From positions 2,418,001 through 2,482,000 of the forward strand of contig NZ_AP025286.1 of NCBI RefSeq assembly GCF_036492245.1: a DNA stretch of 64,000 nucleotides, read 5' to 3'. Within the stretch, counting starts at the first letter, position 1, and each line of letters opens with the position of its first letter. Shown in pieces: positions 38,097 to 47,798 of this stretch. The notes beneath the pieces are model-generated. The model was not told the origin of the DNA, did not search any database, and worked only from the letters and a program-made list of their open reading frames with translations. A program made the position numbers and the translations under genes. This DNA comes from Treponema bryantii (GTDB lineage Bacteria; Spirochaetota; Spirochaetia; Treponematales; Treponemataceae).

Positions 38097-40271
38097 CTAC
38101 TTAGTCAAACCAACAAATATTTCTTTGATTTTCGAGGTGAACTCAGCAGTGTCATTACGAAGCTTAAGCAGGAACGAGTTATCTTCCAGAGGTCCTATAA
38201 CCTCGTCCATTTCTTTTTCGCTGCGGTAAACCATGTTGCGGTAATAATCTGTATAATCTTTTTCGCGTGAACGCAGAGATGCATTGTAAATATCATAAGC
38301 CACAATCGAAACATCATCTGTAATATTTCTATACAAATCTACAGAGAACTCTTCTATCGGCCGTGAATAAAGCTTTTCAAGAAGATAAAGTGCATAACGA
38401 ACCTTCCACTGTTCATAAGAACATTCACATAGCTTATAGAACTCATGTACATCAGCCCAGTTCTTTACAGTGCCATTCTTAATAGACGCAAAAAGTTCCT
38501 GAATCTTATCAGACGGAATAATCTGGCCGCCAACATTTTCCCATTCAGTAAAAAGAGGAAGCCTTCGAATTCCTTCAACAAGTTCGAAGGTAAGTTTTTC
38601 CTGATTCAAATCCTGACAGAAACTCATAAGTGTACGGGTTGCAAAATATTTTACAACCTTACGGTAAGTTTTATATGCCTGTGCCGGTTTTACAATTTCA
38701 GCACCATATTTTTTCTGGCAGATTGAATCTTCAACAATAAACTCTGCATCCGGATTCTGATGAAGGAAATCTTTTGCAGCCTGATACTGCTCTTCTGGTG
38801 TTAATTTCCCTTCTATATACTCATTATTTGTCGACTTCAAATAACCGATAGTCAGCCCGATTATACGTTCAAGCGCATTCATTACTTCCTGCATTGTATC
38901 AGGAGCAAGCGGATCTGTTTCGATAAACTGAATTCTTTTTACACGTTTATCGCGCTTAGTAAATTTATCTTTATTTCTGGTGATGGCAAACATATCATAC
39001 ATAAACCACCAGGCAGGAATAATTGTAATTTTTGACGAACCATTACTTCCCGGAGCTACAAGTGCAAAAGGATACGGAATATCAAGTTCATACTGATAAC
39101 TTCCTTTTGAAACAAGTACAAATGATGCAAAGCGGGAATTATGTTTAAAGTCACTGCAAAGTCCCGGCCAGAAACCTCGTTTTGCAAAAATTTCTCCATC
39201 AGGAGAACGGCTGTTATGATTACTTCCAATTGTTGCGCCAGCAGCAATATTACTCTGTCCCATAACTGTAGTTGCAATCAGGAATGAAGAGTTATGATGC
39301 TGTTCGTGGAACGGATAAATCAGGTTATTCAAAATTTCACAGCAGGAAACGGTTGAATTGTCACCAAGAACAGAGTTCAAAACACGAGCTCCATACTTTA
39401 CCTGACAGTTACGGCCCAATACAAAGCGAACGGCAATAGCCTGGTAGAACACTTTACAGCCATAGCCCATAATACCGTTTACCATTTCAACGCCTTCACC
39501 AATCTGCGAATGCTCTTCTTCGGAAGAAAGAACAGTTATATTTTTAAGCTTAAAGGCACCTTTTATGTATGCAGCAGGTCCGATTTTTGAATCCTTAATG
39601 ATACTTACATTTTTAATAACAGCATCGTTTCCAACAGTTCCAAAAGTATTCAGTTCATGAGAAACGCCATACTCTGTAAGTTCAACAAAACGCTTGAGAA
39701 GTTCTTCATCATCACGGTAGTGAGACCAGAGATAAGCATCACCAGGAATCATATCTTCAAAAGGAAGAACCTTACGGCCTTCATTTTCGTTAGCGACTCC
39801 AATCCAGATTCTGTGTTCTTCCGGCTCCCCTTCTTTCAAAATACCATTACCGAATTTTGCATGATTGGTACAGCTCATCTCATTTATATTGAAGAGAATT
39901 ACTCTGTCGCCAAGGCGGTAGTTATCCAGATAAAAGACATTGCGGATAACACAAAGTTCCCCAGTTACAACATTACTGAGCTTTGAACGCTGAATACCAC
40001 ATTCAAGACGAAGGTCATTATATTTAAGAACGATTCTTTTAATTTTTCCAAGTACAATAAAACCTGCAAAAAAGGAAAGATGAATAAGAGAAGGATCAAA
40101 ACCATCATCAGAATCATCAACATAAACATTATTCCAGGAAGGATCTTCATTATGATTCAGATTTTTCTCAAGCACTTCAATTTCAGAAGCTGTGAGATGA
40201 CGTTTTCCTTTCAGCAGTTCTGCAGGCACAACAAGTGATGCGTAGTCTGCAGCATTTTCAATTTTAACCAT
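38097..40271 (-). CDS. DUF4954-family protein with left-handed beta-helix-like repeats
   Basis: About 724 residues from ATG 40271. The central part (~75-400) has hexapeptide-like, hydrophobic-repeat sections (LSNVVTGELCVIRNVFYLDNYRLGDRVILF, VKYGARVLNSVLGDNSTVSCCEILN) as in nucleotidyl/acyltransferase beta-helices, and landmarks NENEGRKVLPFEDMIPGDAYLWSHYRDD typical of DUF4954. The C-terminal third is helical. Function is unknown; sugar-nucleotide or acyl transfer is only a guess. The start was chosen at 40271, not an upstream ATG at 40310, because a TATGAT -10 box ends 7 nt before it and no ribosome site exists for any candidate. Operon with the activase (24-nt gap). Confidence 0.75.
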   Translation of the reverse strand: MVKIENAADYASLVVPAELLKGKRHLTASEIEVLEKNLNHNEDPSWNNVYVDDSDDGFDPSLIHLSFFAGFIVLGKIKRIVLKYNDLRLECGIQRSKLSNVVTGELCVIRNVFYLDNYRLGDRVILFNINEMSCTNHAKFGNGILKEGEPEEHRIWIGVANENEGRKVLPFEDMIPGDAYLWSHYRDDEELLKRFVELTEYGVSHELNTFGTVGNDAVIKNVSIIKDSKIGPAAYIKGAFKLKNITVLSSEEEHSQIGEGVEMVNGIMGYGCKVFYQAIAVRFVLGRNCQVKYGARVLNSVLGDNSTVSCCEILNNLIYPFHEQHHNSSFLIATTVMGQSNIAAGATIGSNHNSRSPDGEIFAKRGFWPGLCSDFKHNSRFASFVLVSKGSYQYELDIPYPFALVAPGSNGSSKITIIPAWWFMYDMFAITRNKDKFTKRDKRVKRIQFIETDPLAPDTMQEVMNALERIIGLTIGYLKSTNNEYIEGKLTPEEQYQAAKDFLHQNPDAEFIVEDSICQKKYGAEIVKPAQAYKTYRKVVKYFATRTLMSFCQDLNQEKLTFELVEGIRRLPLFTEWENVGGQIIPSDKIQELFASIKNGTVKNWADVHEFYKLCECSYEQWKVRYALYLLEKLYSRPIEEFSVDLYRNITDDVSIVAYDIYNASLRSREKDYTDYYRNMVYRSEKEMDEVIGPLEDNSFLLKLRNDTAEFTSKIKEIFVGLTK

Positions 40272-40307
40272 ATATGTTATCATATATAAGATGATTTTTA
40301 AAAGCAA
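40255..40307. promoter_or_regulatory. Back-to-back leaderless promoters sharing one -10 sequence
   Basis: Plus strand: TTTTCA (40255-40260), 17 nt, TATCAT (40278-40283), 7 nt, ATG 40291. Minus strand: TTGCTT (40302-40307), 17 nt, TATGAT (40279-40284), 7 nt, ATG 40271. The two -10 boxes overlap by five bases inside the symmetric word CATATATG-TTAT-CATATATA. Confidence 0.5.
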
Positions 40308-43128
40308 CAAGATTCTTACAATTATTTCCCTCGCAACCTGCCTTTTTACTGCAAAAATGTTTGCAACACCGGTAAAATCAGTTCAGGAATACACTCTTGA
40401 AAACGGAATGCAGGTTTTTATTCTGGAAGATTCATCAGATGCACAGGTTCACATTGAATATACCTGCCGCGCAGGATTTTCATCACAAACACAGAGCACC
40501 TGCGGCTTTTTTAAGCTTTACACAAAACTTGTACAGGCGGCTAATGCAAATCTGACATTTACAGATGTTCAATGCAATGCAGATTCATCACGCTATATTA
40601 TTGATGTCAGCCCATCCCAGTTGGAAGACACACTTTTTTCCCTTTCAGATGCAGTTTTTTCACCTGATTTTTCTGATGAACTGCTGAAAGCACAGTTAAC
40701 GGCCCTTAAAAAAGAAGTCAATGATAATAAAGATACAATGTCCTTCTATATAAATGCTGCTATTGATTCACGGGTATTTTCTGAAGCACCATGGAAACAT
40801 GATTCGGGAATTTATCCTCCGCTATTTAAGAAGACCACAGAAAAAACAGCACGCACAGTAATTAAACAGATTTCAGAACAGTGGTACACTCCAAAAAACA
40901 GTGCCGTATTTATCAGCGGAAACCTGAACACCGAACATACAATGCTGATGCTTAGAAACAGTTTTGGCCGTTTTTATTCAAGTTTCAGGACTCCATCAGA
41001 AAAACCTTCAAGACCCGTAAATAAGCAGAGAAAATATGTACTGCATTCAAACGAAATCTCTCCAGACCTTACACAGTTAGTCATTCAATATACCCTTTTT
41101 GATATGGAACAAAGTGATTTACTTGCTCTTGCAATGGGATACGAAGGCTCACTATTTAAGCAGCAGATTCTAAGTTTTAATGAACTCAACATTCCTGGCG
41201 ATGAATATATAAATGTTTCTGCAGCACATAAAAAAGACAGCTCACGTCTGATTATTCAAACACTATTACAGCCACCAGAGGATAAGAAAGCTGCAGCTGC
41301 AACAAATTCCTTCAAACAGACAGAACTATTCCTCAAACAGCTCGATCTTATTCCTCATATAGTTCGTCCAGAAGAATTCGAATACGCCAAAAATCAGCTT
41401 GAATACAGTTTGAATAGAACCGCATCCGTTCCGACCGAGCTGATGCAAACTCTTTCTGAATTCTGGGCATTAGAACCATATTATCAGGGAGACGAAACTG
41501 ATACAGAAGATTATTCTTCTCAAACTGCCCGCCGTCTCATGGAACGACCACAAAAACTCCATGCAAACACTCTTACAGAAGCTCTTACAAAACTTCAGAG
41601 TGAAGCTCCTTTCATTTTTGTTATCATAAACAGTAAAGATTATAAGTTAAACAAAAAGGCTTACACTTCTGCAGGCTTTGAAGAAATCAACGAAAAAAAT
41701 GCATCCTGGTATGTACAGCAGATTTTTAAGGAAGTTCTGAAGGAAGCTGATACTCAGGATTCTGCAAAATTATATAGCACACAGTCCATTGCCGACGACA
41801 ACAGTTATTATCAGAAAAACCGTGACACAATTTCAAATTTCACACTGTCAAATGGAATAAAAGTCTACACAAAACAGAATCCCCTTTCTGCACAAACCTC
41901 ACTCATCCTTTCGATAAATGGCGGAAAATATAATTCTTTTGATGACAACGGCTTTGAAGAAGTTATGATTAACCTGACAGCAGGTTTGATTCAAAAAAAA
42001 CTCAGAGCTGCACAATCAGAAGGCTTACTGACAGGCGCCTTTTATGTAAGTTCAGAAACAGAACTTTCCACCGGTAAGATAATAGTAGAATTTGACACAG
42101 AAGATACAGCAGCTGTCTTAAAAACACTCAGCGATGCAATTGTATATGGAGAAATTGCCCCTGCAGATGCAGACCGCGCAGTTTCTGCACGCAAATACAG
42201 AAAACGCCTGGAAAATGGAACAGCATCAAACCAGTTATACAGTGCACTCATAAACCGCATTTACAAAAAAAGCCGACAAACCTCTGTTTTTGAAGCAGAA
42301 AAAGAAATTCTTTTAGATACAGATTACACAAAAATCCTTTCAGCCTACCCTGCAATGCTAGATGCATCCAGATACAGCGTAATTATCTGCGGAGCCATTC
42401 ACGAAAAACTCCAGCCACTTATGGAAGAAACACTCGGACAGCTCGCCCCACAGAAAAATAAGGAAGATTCAGAAGAAAATATAAACATACAAAATCCAGA
42501 TCTTTCAGCAGCAAAAAATCTAACAATTCAGGTTCGCCACACCTTCCTTACAGACATCCCTGCAGAAAAGGCAGGCCCTCAGCCAGCAGTCCTTATTCCT
42601 ACAACAGAATTTTTAGACCCGGTAATCTACGCAAACAAAGCCCCGGAACCAGGAACAAAACAGGCAGCACTTTATAATGCACTCTTAAACTATATTGGAA
42701 TAAAACTCGAAAAAGCTAATCCATCATACAGTGTTATAACACAACTTCCGCGAAGCAATCTTAATATCGGTTCACTTACAATTCAAAATGTAGCACATAC
42801 AAAAGAACTGGATGCACAGTACAAAAACATCATACAGACAATAAACGACAAGTTGCAGCGCCTTCAGGCAAACCAGACAATCGTACAGGAAATCAAAAAC
42901 AGCTGGATAACAAAACAAATGAACCAGACAGGCTCAGACACAGGAACCGCTCTCCTACTACAAAAAGGTCTTGAACTCTTTGCACAAGAGGAAAATCAAA
43001 ATCCTATCTGGTATCTGGAAGAATATAACTACATTCAATCCGCCTCAGCTCAGGATTTTCTTGATATAATGGATTATTTCCCTGTTATTCCAGCTGCAAG
43101 AGTTTATTCAAAAGATTCAAATAAATAA
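40291..43128 (+). CDS. M16-peptidase-like periplasmic protein lacking the HxxEH zinc motif
   Basis: 945 residues; signal peptide to ~25 (MFA/TP). Two M16-type halves: the first starts EYTLENGMQVFILEDSSDAQVHIEYTCRAG (~33-62), the second at FTLSNGIKVYTKQNPLSAQTSLILSINGG (~518-546). In active M16 enzymes the first half has HxxEH soon after the ..AG.. turn; here that place reads GFFKLYTKL, with no His. The downstream region keeps LKKEVND-like sequence. It is therefore probably a catalytically dead scaffold or chaperone, like the non-catalytic subunit of mitochondrial processing peptidase. Single-gene transcript with a downstream terminator. Confidence 0.78.
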   Translation: MIFKSNKILTIISLATCLFTAKMFATPVKSVQEYTLENGMQVFILEDSSDAQVHIEYTCRAGFSSQTQSTCGFFKLYTKLVQAANANLTFTDVQCNADSSRYIIDVSPSQLEDTLFSLSDAVFSPDFSDELLKAQLTALKKEVNDNKDTMSFYINAAIDSRVFSEAPWKHDSGIYPPLFKKTTEKTARTVIKQISEQWYTPKNSAVFISGNLNTEHTMLMLRNSFGRFYSSFRTPSEKPSRPVNKQRKYVLHSNEISPDLTQLVIQYTLFDMEQSDLLALAMGYEGSLFKQQILSFNELNIPGDEYINVSAAHKKDSSRLIIQTLLQPPEDKKAAAATNSFKQTELFLKQLDLIPHIVRPEEFEYAKNQLEYSLNRTASVPTELMQTLSEFWALEPYYQGDETDTEDYSSQTARRLMERPQKLHANTLTEALTKLQSEAPFIFVIINSKDYKLNKKAYTSAGFEEINEKNASWYVQQIFKEVLKEADTQDSAKLYSTQSIADDNSYYQKNRDTISNFTLSNGIKVYTKQNPLSAQTSLILSINGGKYNSFDDNGFEEVMINLTAGLIQKKLRAAQSEGLLTGAFYVSSETELSTGKIIVEFDTEDTAAVLKTLSDAIVYGEIAPADADRAVSARKYRKRLENGTASNQLYSALINRIYKKSRQTSVFEAEKEILLDTDYTKILSAYPAMLDASRYSVIICGAIHEKLQPLMEETLGQLAPQKNKEDSEENINIQNPDLSAAKNLTIQVRHTFLTDIPAEKAGPQPAVLIPTTEFLDPVIYANKAPEPGTKQAALYNALLNYIGIKLEKANPSYSVITQLPRSNLNIGSLTIQNVAHTKELDAQYKNIIQTINDKLQRLQANQTIVQEIKNSWITKQMNQTGSDTGTALLLQKGLELFAQEENQNPIWYLEEYNYIQSASAQDFLDIMDYFPVIPAARVYSKDSNK

Positions 43129-43240
43129 ACTTCACTAACATACAATTCATATACTAATTTATTTTAAAGCTTTTTTTCTTATCTATATGAAAAAATCTTA
43201 ATATGGAATATATTATACAATTTTTTTTGTTTAATAGAAT

Positions 43241-43277
43241 AAAAAAAAGACGTTCTCTTACGAGAACGTCTTTTTTT
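43241..43277. terminator. Bidirectional terminator between the M16-like gene and the porin
   Basis: Stem GACGTTCTC / GAGAACGTC (43249-43257 and 43262-43270), loop TTAC, with eight A on the left and seven T on the right. It serves both the plus-strand M16-like gene and the convergent porin gene. Confidence 0.88.
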
Positions 43278-43302
43278 GTTTTTCTAACTTATTGGGTTAG
43301 AA

Positions 43303-44430
43303 TTAGAAGTTCATTGTCAACTCAAATGGAACTGAGAATTCAACCTTGTCAGCATCATCGCCCTTTGCAGTGTCGATCTGTGCCCAAATGTTCCATCCCA
43401 TTGCTCCTACGTTACCCTGAGCTCCAAGTTTGATTGTTGAAGCGAAGTCTTTAGCGAGGAGGTTAGCATCCTTGAAGTATGCATATACTGTAACATCTTC
43501 AATCTTGTATGTAACTTTAGCAAGTACTTCGAAGAAGATAGGAGAGATGTCTGCAAGTTCCAAGAAATCTTTTATATCGCTGTCAACTACGATAGCTGGT
43601 GCAGCAAATACCTGGAAACCAAATGCATCCATATTTCCTGAAGCATATACTTCTGGGCGAATCCATTCGAAGCTGTCATCCATGAATCCTACAACGTTTA
43701 CGAACATTGTGATTGGATCGAATGTGTTCTTGTAACCAGCACCGAATTCAACACAAGAAATTGCACCATCTTTTGGCTTACAAATTGCTTTGTATGGAGC
43801 TGCAAGAAGTTTTTCCAATGCTTTTCCGAATGTATCTGGATTTGTAGAATTGAGATCCTTATCAAATGATGATCCGTTGAACTTTACGTAAGCACCAATG
43901 TTACCAAAGTCAGCAGAGTAAGCACCCTTGATGAAGAACTTTTCGATAGTAGGATCATCAGCATCGTCAGCCTTTGTCAACCAGAATTTTTCGTTTGCTT
44001 CGAAACCAATGTCCAATGTGAATCCGTTAACATCTACTGTTGCCAAGAAACCATTTCCACCAAGACCAGTAACTGATTCTGTCCAGTCAATCTGTTCCTT
44101 GTTCAATGCAATATCAAAAGTACCAGCAGTGATCTTCAAAGCATCAACTGGCTTGAACCAGATAGTCTGTGTTGTCATTTTTACTTCAGATTTTCCTTTA
44201 CCGTCTGTAGTAAGCTTAACTGTAGCACCAGCTTTGTCATCAGATACACTGAATGTGATATTTGGGTTTGCATAATCATGGCTGTCGTTGTTTTCTGTTA
44301 ACAAGCTAAGTGTTTTTTTAGCGTTATACTCAAACAACTTTCCACCAATTTTTGTTGAAGCAGAAACATCTGCTGCAAATACAGAAGTAGCTACTGCTGC
44401 TGCTGTCAAAATTCCAACGATTTTTTTCAT
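43303..44430 (-). CDS. Porin-like outer-membrane protein
   Basis: 375 residues. Signal peptide with VFA/AD cleavage near 20, then a run of alternating strands (TKIGGKLFEYNAKK, NGFTLDIGFEANEKFWL, NIGAYVKFNGSSF) and a C-terminal FELTMNF, the Phe-ending signature of outer-membrane barrels. It resembles treponemal porin-like major outer-membrane proteins, though I cannot name the family. A near-consensus promoter, structured 5' leader, AAGGAGG site and strong terminator all point to high expression. Monocistronic. Confidence 0.75.
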   Translation of the reverse strand: MKKIVGILTAAAVATSVFAADVSASTKIGGKLFEYNAKKTLSLLTENNDSHDYANPNITFSVSDDKAGATVKLTTDGKGKSEVKMTTQTIWFKPVDALKITAGTFDIALNKEQIDWTESVTGLGGNGFLATVDVNGFTLDIGFEANEKFWLTKADDADDPTIEKFFIKGAYSADFGNIGAYVKFNGSSFDKDLNSTNPDTFGKALEKLLAAPYKAICKPKDGAISCVEFGAGYKNTFDPITMFVNVVGFMDDSFEWIRPEVYASGNMDAFGFQVFAAPAIVVDSDIKDFLELADISPIFFEVLAKVTYKIEDVTVYAYFKDANLLAKDFASTIKLGAQGNVGAMGWNIWAQIDTAKGDDADKVEFSVPFELTMNF

Positions 44431-44455
44431 TTGAAAAAATCCTCCTTTTTATTTG

Positions 44456-44534
44456 TGGATTTCACAAACCAACGGTTTTTTAGGTGAAATCCTCTTTTTT
44501 TTTATAATTCTAACACGCTCTAATAGTGAAGTCA
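44456..44534 (-). promoter_or_regulatory. Porin promoter and structured 5' leader
   Basis: Minus strand TTGACT (44529-44534), 17 nt, TAGAAT (44506-44511). The ~75-nt leader holds a stem GGATTTCAC / GTGAAATCC (arms 44483-44491 and 44456-44464) with an inner AACC-GTT-GGTT hairpin, followed by AAGGAGG just before the ATG. A thermosensor, stabiliser or sRNA target are possible roles. Confidence 0.6.
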
Positions 44535-44685
44535 AGAAAAATTATTTTTTTTATTAATAATTATTTTAGCATATAAGAGAAAAACCTTAGGGATTTCTTA
44601 TATTTTATTTATTTTTGAATTTTTTAACATAATTCACCCTTTTATAAACTTTCACACTATTGTTTAACTGAAATAAATACAGAAT

Positions 44686-44714
44686 TTGTATTTTCCATGA
44701 AGTTAGTTTATAAT
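44686..44714 (+). promoter_or_regulatory. Promoter of the DUF2804 gene (leaderless), deciding the start codon
   Basis: TTGTAT (44686-44691), 17 nt, TATAAT (44709-44714); the ATG at 44721 begins 6 nt later. The in-frame ATG at 44697 lies inside the spacer, so it is not transcribed from this promoter. Confidence 0.65.
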
Positions 44715-44720
44715 AGAAGA

Positions 44721-45773
44721 ATGTATTCGCGGCAATTTTGTGAACCTCCAGAACAACTGGTGCAAAACGGAAAGGCGCATTTTGGCTCTTTTGATGGAGT
44801 CTCTCCTGCAATTGATATACGGGGGATGCGGGCACCTTATGCTGGAGTTCCAGTTCCCTCTATAATATCTAACCTCAGAATAAAAAGCCGGCTGGAATAT
44901 ATTTTTTCGCTTAAGGATTTTATCGGGCTTTGTCAGTTTTATGATTTTAAAATGCTCGGTCTTGGCGAAATAATCTTCTGGAATAAAGAAACCGGCAAAA
45001 AATATGTATATCATACAATCATGTCTCCGCGCCGTCGTTTTGTACCGGTGCTTACCACCAGAGGAATCTGCGCCTGCTACAGAAAAGCAAGGTTTATTAA
45101 GATTTCCTGGGGACGCCAGCACAAGCATCACGCACTCACCTTTAAGGTAAAAGGAGACAATGCACGCCCAGATGCAGAAGGCTATGTTTATTCTCCTATT
45201 CAGGATGATATGCATACAGATGCACTTTTTGTCTGCCCTTCTCCGGCTTCATCACGCTGCAGTGCAACCTGGTTCTCTTCCATGAAAACTATGGGACATA
45301 TTGCAATCAACGGAGAAGCTTCACAGGATTCACAGGGACTTGGTATGATGATTCTGAATCGTACCTATTTCAAATTTCATTCAAAAAATTCCACAGCGTA
45401 TGGAATTGGTAATTTAAAGGGTAAAAACATTGTTTTTTATCTAAATACTTCAAATATGGATGCAGCTGCTTCAGATTCTTATAACAGTAATGTGCTTGTT
45501 GTTGATGGGAAACAGACTGCACTGCCACCAGTTTATATGACTCATCCTTTTGGGATTGATAAAAGCTGGATTATTCAGGATACAGAAAGCATGATAGATT
45601 TAACTTTTACTCCACTTTCTGTAAATTCAAGAACTTTGAATCTTATTGCTTTAAGAACAAATTATTACACCATGTACGGAACCTTTGAAGGTGTATTATT
45701 AACTTCTGATGGCGAAAAAATAACTCTTAAAAACTTTCCAGGCCTGCTTCATAAAGGAATGCTCAGGCTTTAG
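44721..45773 (+). CDS. DUF2804-family protein
   Basis: 350 residues from ATG 44721. Landmarks are QLVQNGKAHFGSFDGVSPAIDIRGM near the N-terminus, CQFYDFKMLGLGEIIFWNKETGK (~70-92), FVCPSPASSRCSATWFSSMKTMGHIAINGE (~175-205) and the ending NYYTMYGTFEGVLLTSDGEKI. This is the DUF2804 pattern; the function is unknown, and a lipocalin/AttH-like or glycosidase-like beta-rich fold has been suggested for such sequences by shape only. It has no signal peptide. The 653-residue gene follows after 23 nt, so the two probably form an operon. Confidence 0.78.
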   Translation: MYSRQFCEPPEQLVQNGKAHFGSFDGVSPAIDIRGMRAPYAGVPVPSIISNLRIKSRLEYIFSLKDFIGLCQFYDFKMLGLGEIIFWNKETGKKYVYHTIMSPRRRFVPVLTTRGICACYRKARFIKISWGRQHKHHALTFKVKGDNARPDAEGYVYSPIQDDMHTDALFVCPSPASSRCSATWFSSMKTMGHIAINGEASQDSQGLGMMILNRTYFKFHSKNSTAYGIGNLKGKNIVFYLNTSNMDAAASDSYNSNVLVVDGKQTALPPVYMTHPFGIDKSWIIQDTESMIDLTFTPLSVNSRTLNLIALRTNYYTMYGTFEGVLLTSDGEKITLKNFPGLLHKGMLRL

Positions 45774-45796
45774 ACGGATTCTTCTGGAGGATATAT

Positions 45797-47758
45797 ATGG
45801 CTGAGAAAATCAACGGAACTGCGGACTGGGCTCCGGGTACTCTGGACAAAACTAGAAAGAACATTGGCGAAATCAGCGATAAAGATGCAGCTGCTATGGC
45901 AAAGAAACTGGGCGGTCAGGTGCTTTATGAACGCTCATCAAGTTCAGGCAGCAGCAGCTCAGGAAATAAAGCCGGAAGAATTATGCGTCAGACTACTGGA
46001 GGCGGTTCCGGAAGTTCAGGATCTTCTGCAGGCAGTGGATCCGGCGGAATGTCAGGAATGCCTACAGGCAGACGAAGAAAAGAAGATCTTCCTGTAATTT
46101 CAAAAAAGGCAGCAACCATCATGGACAAACTGATGATGTCTGCTGAATATAAAATCAAGCCTAACTATGGAATGTTTAATTTCATCCGTTCATTCCAGAA
46201 AAACGGAATGGAAAAAATTGTTCCTGATTTTTATACCTATACCATAAAACAGGCAACAGAACATATGGAAGGCTTTATCACTGTAATCAAAACTCTGATT
46301 CAGATTGCACCTTCTACTTATAAAGGAAAAATTGCCAGCGGAACAGAATCTAAATTTAAGTTTCTGAGAAATGTTGCCGGCTGGGCTATGCAGCCAATTA
46401 AGGTTGAATACATAAATCTTCAGGGAATAAATGAACCACTTCTGGTTGCAGATTTAATTCCTCTTATCCGTGCAATTTATAAACCACTCATCACTGTTTA
46501 CTATTATGGAAATACAAAAATTCCAAAACTGATTAAAGAGATTTATTCTGATGAAGCAGCTTATCCAGATTCTCCAAAGGACAAGCTTTCTCAATATGCA
46601 AAGCAGGCTATTACAGAATGGCTTTATATTGAAACTGAAGTAATCAAAAAACTCTACCCTCTTTTGATGCGCATGTGTTCAGATACTTATGAATCATACC
46701 CGACCTTCTTTAATGCAAAGGTTGGAGAAATTTTAAAATTCGTTGGACTTCATAAGTTTGATCTCCTGCTCCCGGAAAAACCAAAGGAGCCTGCACCAGA
46801 AGAAAAGAGACCTAAGGTTGCACCTCCGGAAAAGGGAATTAAAGATTCAACCGTAATCACAGGTCTTAAGCTTTTGAATCAGATGTTCCCGGATGCAGGT
46901 TTTGACAGACTTGATGAACATCCTGATATGTATCCATACTTCCAGCCTCTCTTCCATTTTAAGGATGGCTTTAATATTCTGTCACCGGAAAACCCTATTC
47001 AGGTAATCTGTGTACTTCAACATATTATTGAAGACTGTTTCCAGGGCTGCCGTAACATTACTTTTACAGAACCTGGCGAACAGAAAAAAGGCGCCGACAC
47101 TATTACGGCAATTATGGATGACTGGTCTGCTTACCGTGAAGACACATTTGAACAGCTTTACTGTGAACCACTCTGTGACCTTGTAAATTCAGTTTACTCT
47201 CAGCCGGATTTTGATAAATCTCATATCGGTAAGAAGATGATTACTTCTCTTCTCTGGCAGACTACTTATCACTATATGCCGAACTTTAAGTTTGAACAGC
47301 TTCTGCTTGAGCATCCAACAGATGAAAGCAAATATCGTCCGCTTTTCCACAGAACAGATTATGCGCGTAAGTTCCTTACTCTTGTAATCAATGAATGTGA
47401 TCAGAAAGCTGCTACAAAAGCAACCTGTTCCCTCATTGAAAATCCTTGGGAACACTACAAATTTGATATTCCAAATGAAGTTTCTAAACGTCTTGATGTT
47501 CTGCTTGGTGCACAGAATAAAACTTCAAATACTACAGCAAACAATGCAAACCTTTTGAAGTATACTCTGTGTTTTGTAGCTGTTCTTGACTGGTGGATTA
47601 ATAACCCTGGAAGCCCTGCTTATGCAACAGAACCTATGCACATCTGGCGTGTCTCAGATGCAGATGGAAAACCACAGTTCTCAGTTCCAGAACGCAAAGA
47701 TCAGAACAAACTGTTTGCCGACGGAATCAGAGCCAGCTATCAGAAAGCTGCGAAATAA
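45797..47758 (+). CDS. Uncharacterised 653-residue protein with Ser/Gly-rich linker
   Basis: No signal peptide, so cytoplasmic. The first 45 residues are followed by a Ser/Gly-rich stretch (~46-88), then a large helical body (~95-653) with landmarks PNYGMFNFIRSFQKNGMEKIVPDFYTYT (~116) and EYINLQGINEPLLVADLIPLIRAIYKPLITVYYYG (~197-232) and a charged Pro/Glu/Lys linker near 325-350. I know of no assigned function; it looks like a lineage-specific treponemal protein. GGAGG precedes the ATG. Second gene after the DUF2804 gene. Confidence 0.65.
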   Translation: MAEKINGTADWAPGTLDKTRKNIGEISDKDAAAMAKKLGGQVLYERSSSSGSSSSGNKAGRIMRQTTGGGSGSSGSSAGSGSGGMSGMPTGRRRKEDLPVISKKAATIMDKLMMSAEYKIKPNYGMFNFIRSFQKNGMEKIVPDFYTYTIKQATEHMEGFITVIKTLIQIAPSTYKGKIASGTESKFKFLRNVAGWAMQPIKVEYINLQGINEPLLVADLIPLIRAIYKPLITVYYYGNTKIPKLIKEIYSDEAAYPDSPKDKLSQYAKQAITEWLYIETEVIKKLYPLLMRMCSDTYESYPTFFNAKVGEILKFVGLHKFDLLLPEKPKEPAPEEKRPKVAPPEKGIKDSTVITGLKLLNQMFPDAGFDRLDEHPDMYPYFQPLFHFKDGFNILSPENPIQVICVLQHIIEDCFQGCRNITFTEPGEQKKGADTITAIMDDWSAYREDTFEQLYCEPLCDLVNSVYSQPDFDKSHIGKKMITSLLWQTTYHYMPNFKFEQLLLEHPTDESKYRPLFHRTDYARKFLTLVINECDQKAATKATCSLIENPWEHYKFDIPNEVSKRLDVLLGAQNKTSNTTANNANLLKYTLCFVAVLDWWINNPGSPAYATEPMHIWRVSDADGKPQFSVPERKDQNKLFADGIRASYQKAAK

Positions 47759-47763
47759 GGTAC

Positions 47764-47794
47764 GGAATAGCAGATTCAAAATCCACTCCATACC
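47764..47794 (-). repeat. Decayed duplicate of the pdxK 3' end
   Basis: 31 bp matching 47913-47943 (inside the pdxK C-terminus) with only three mismatches; on the minus strand it would still encode YGVDFESAIP-like residues. It lies outside any gene, between the 653-residue gene and the terminator. Confidence 0.55.
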
Positions 47795-47798
47795 CGCC

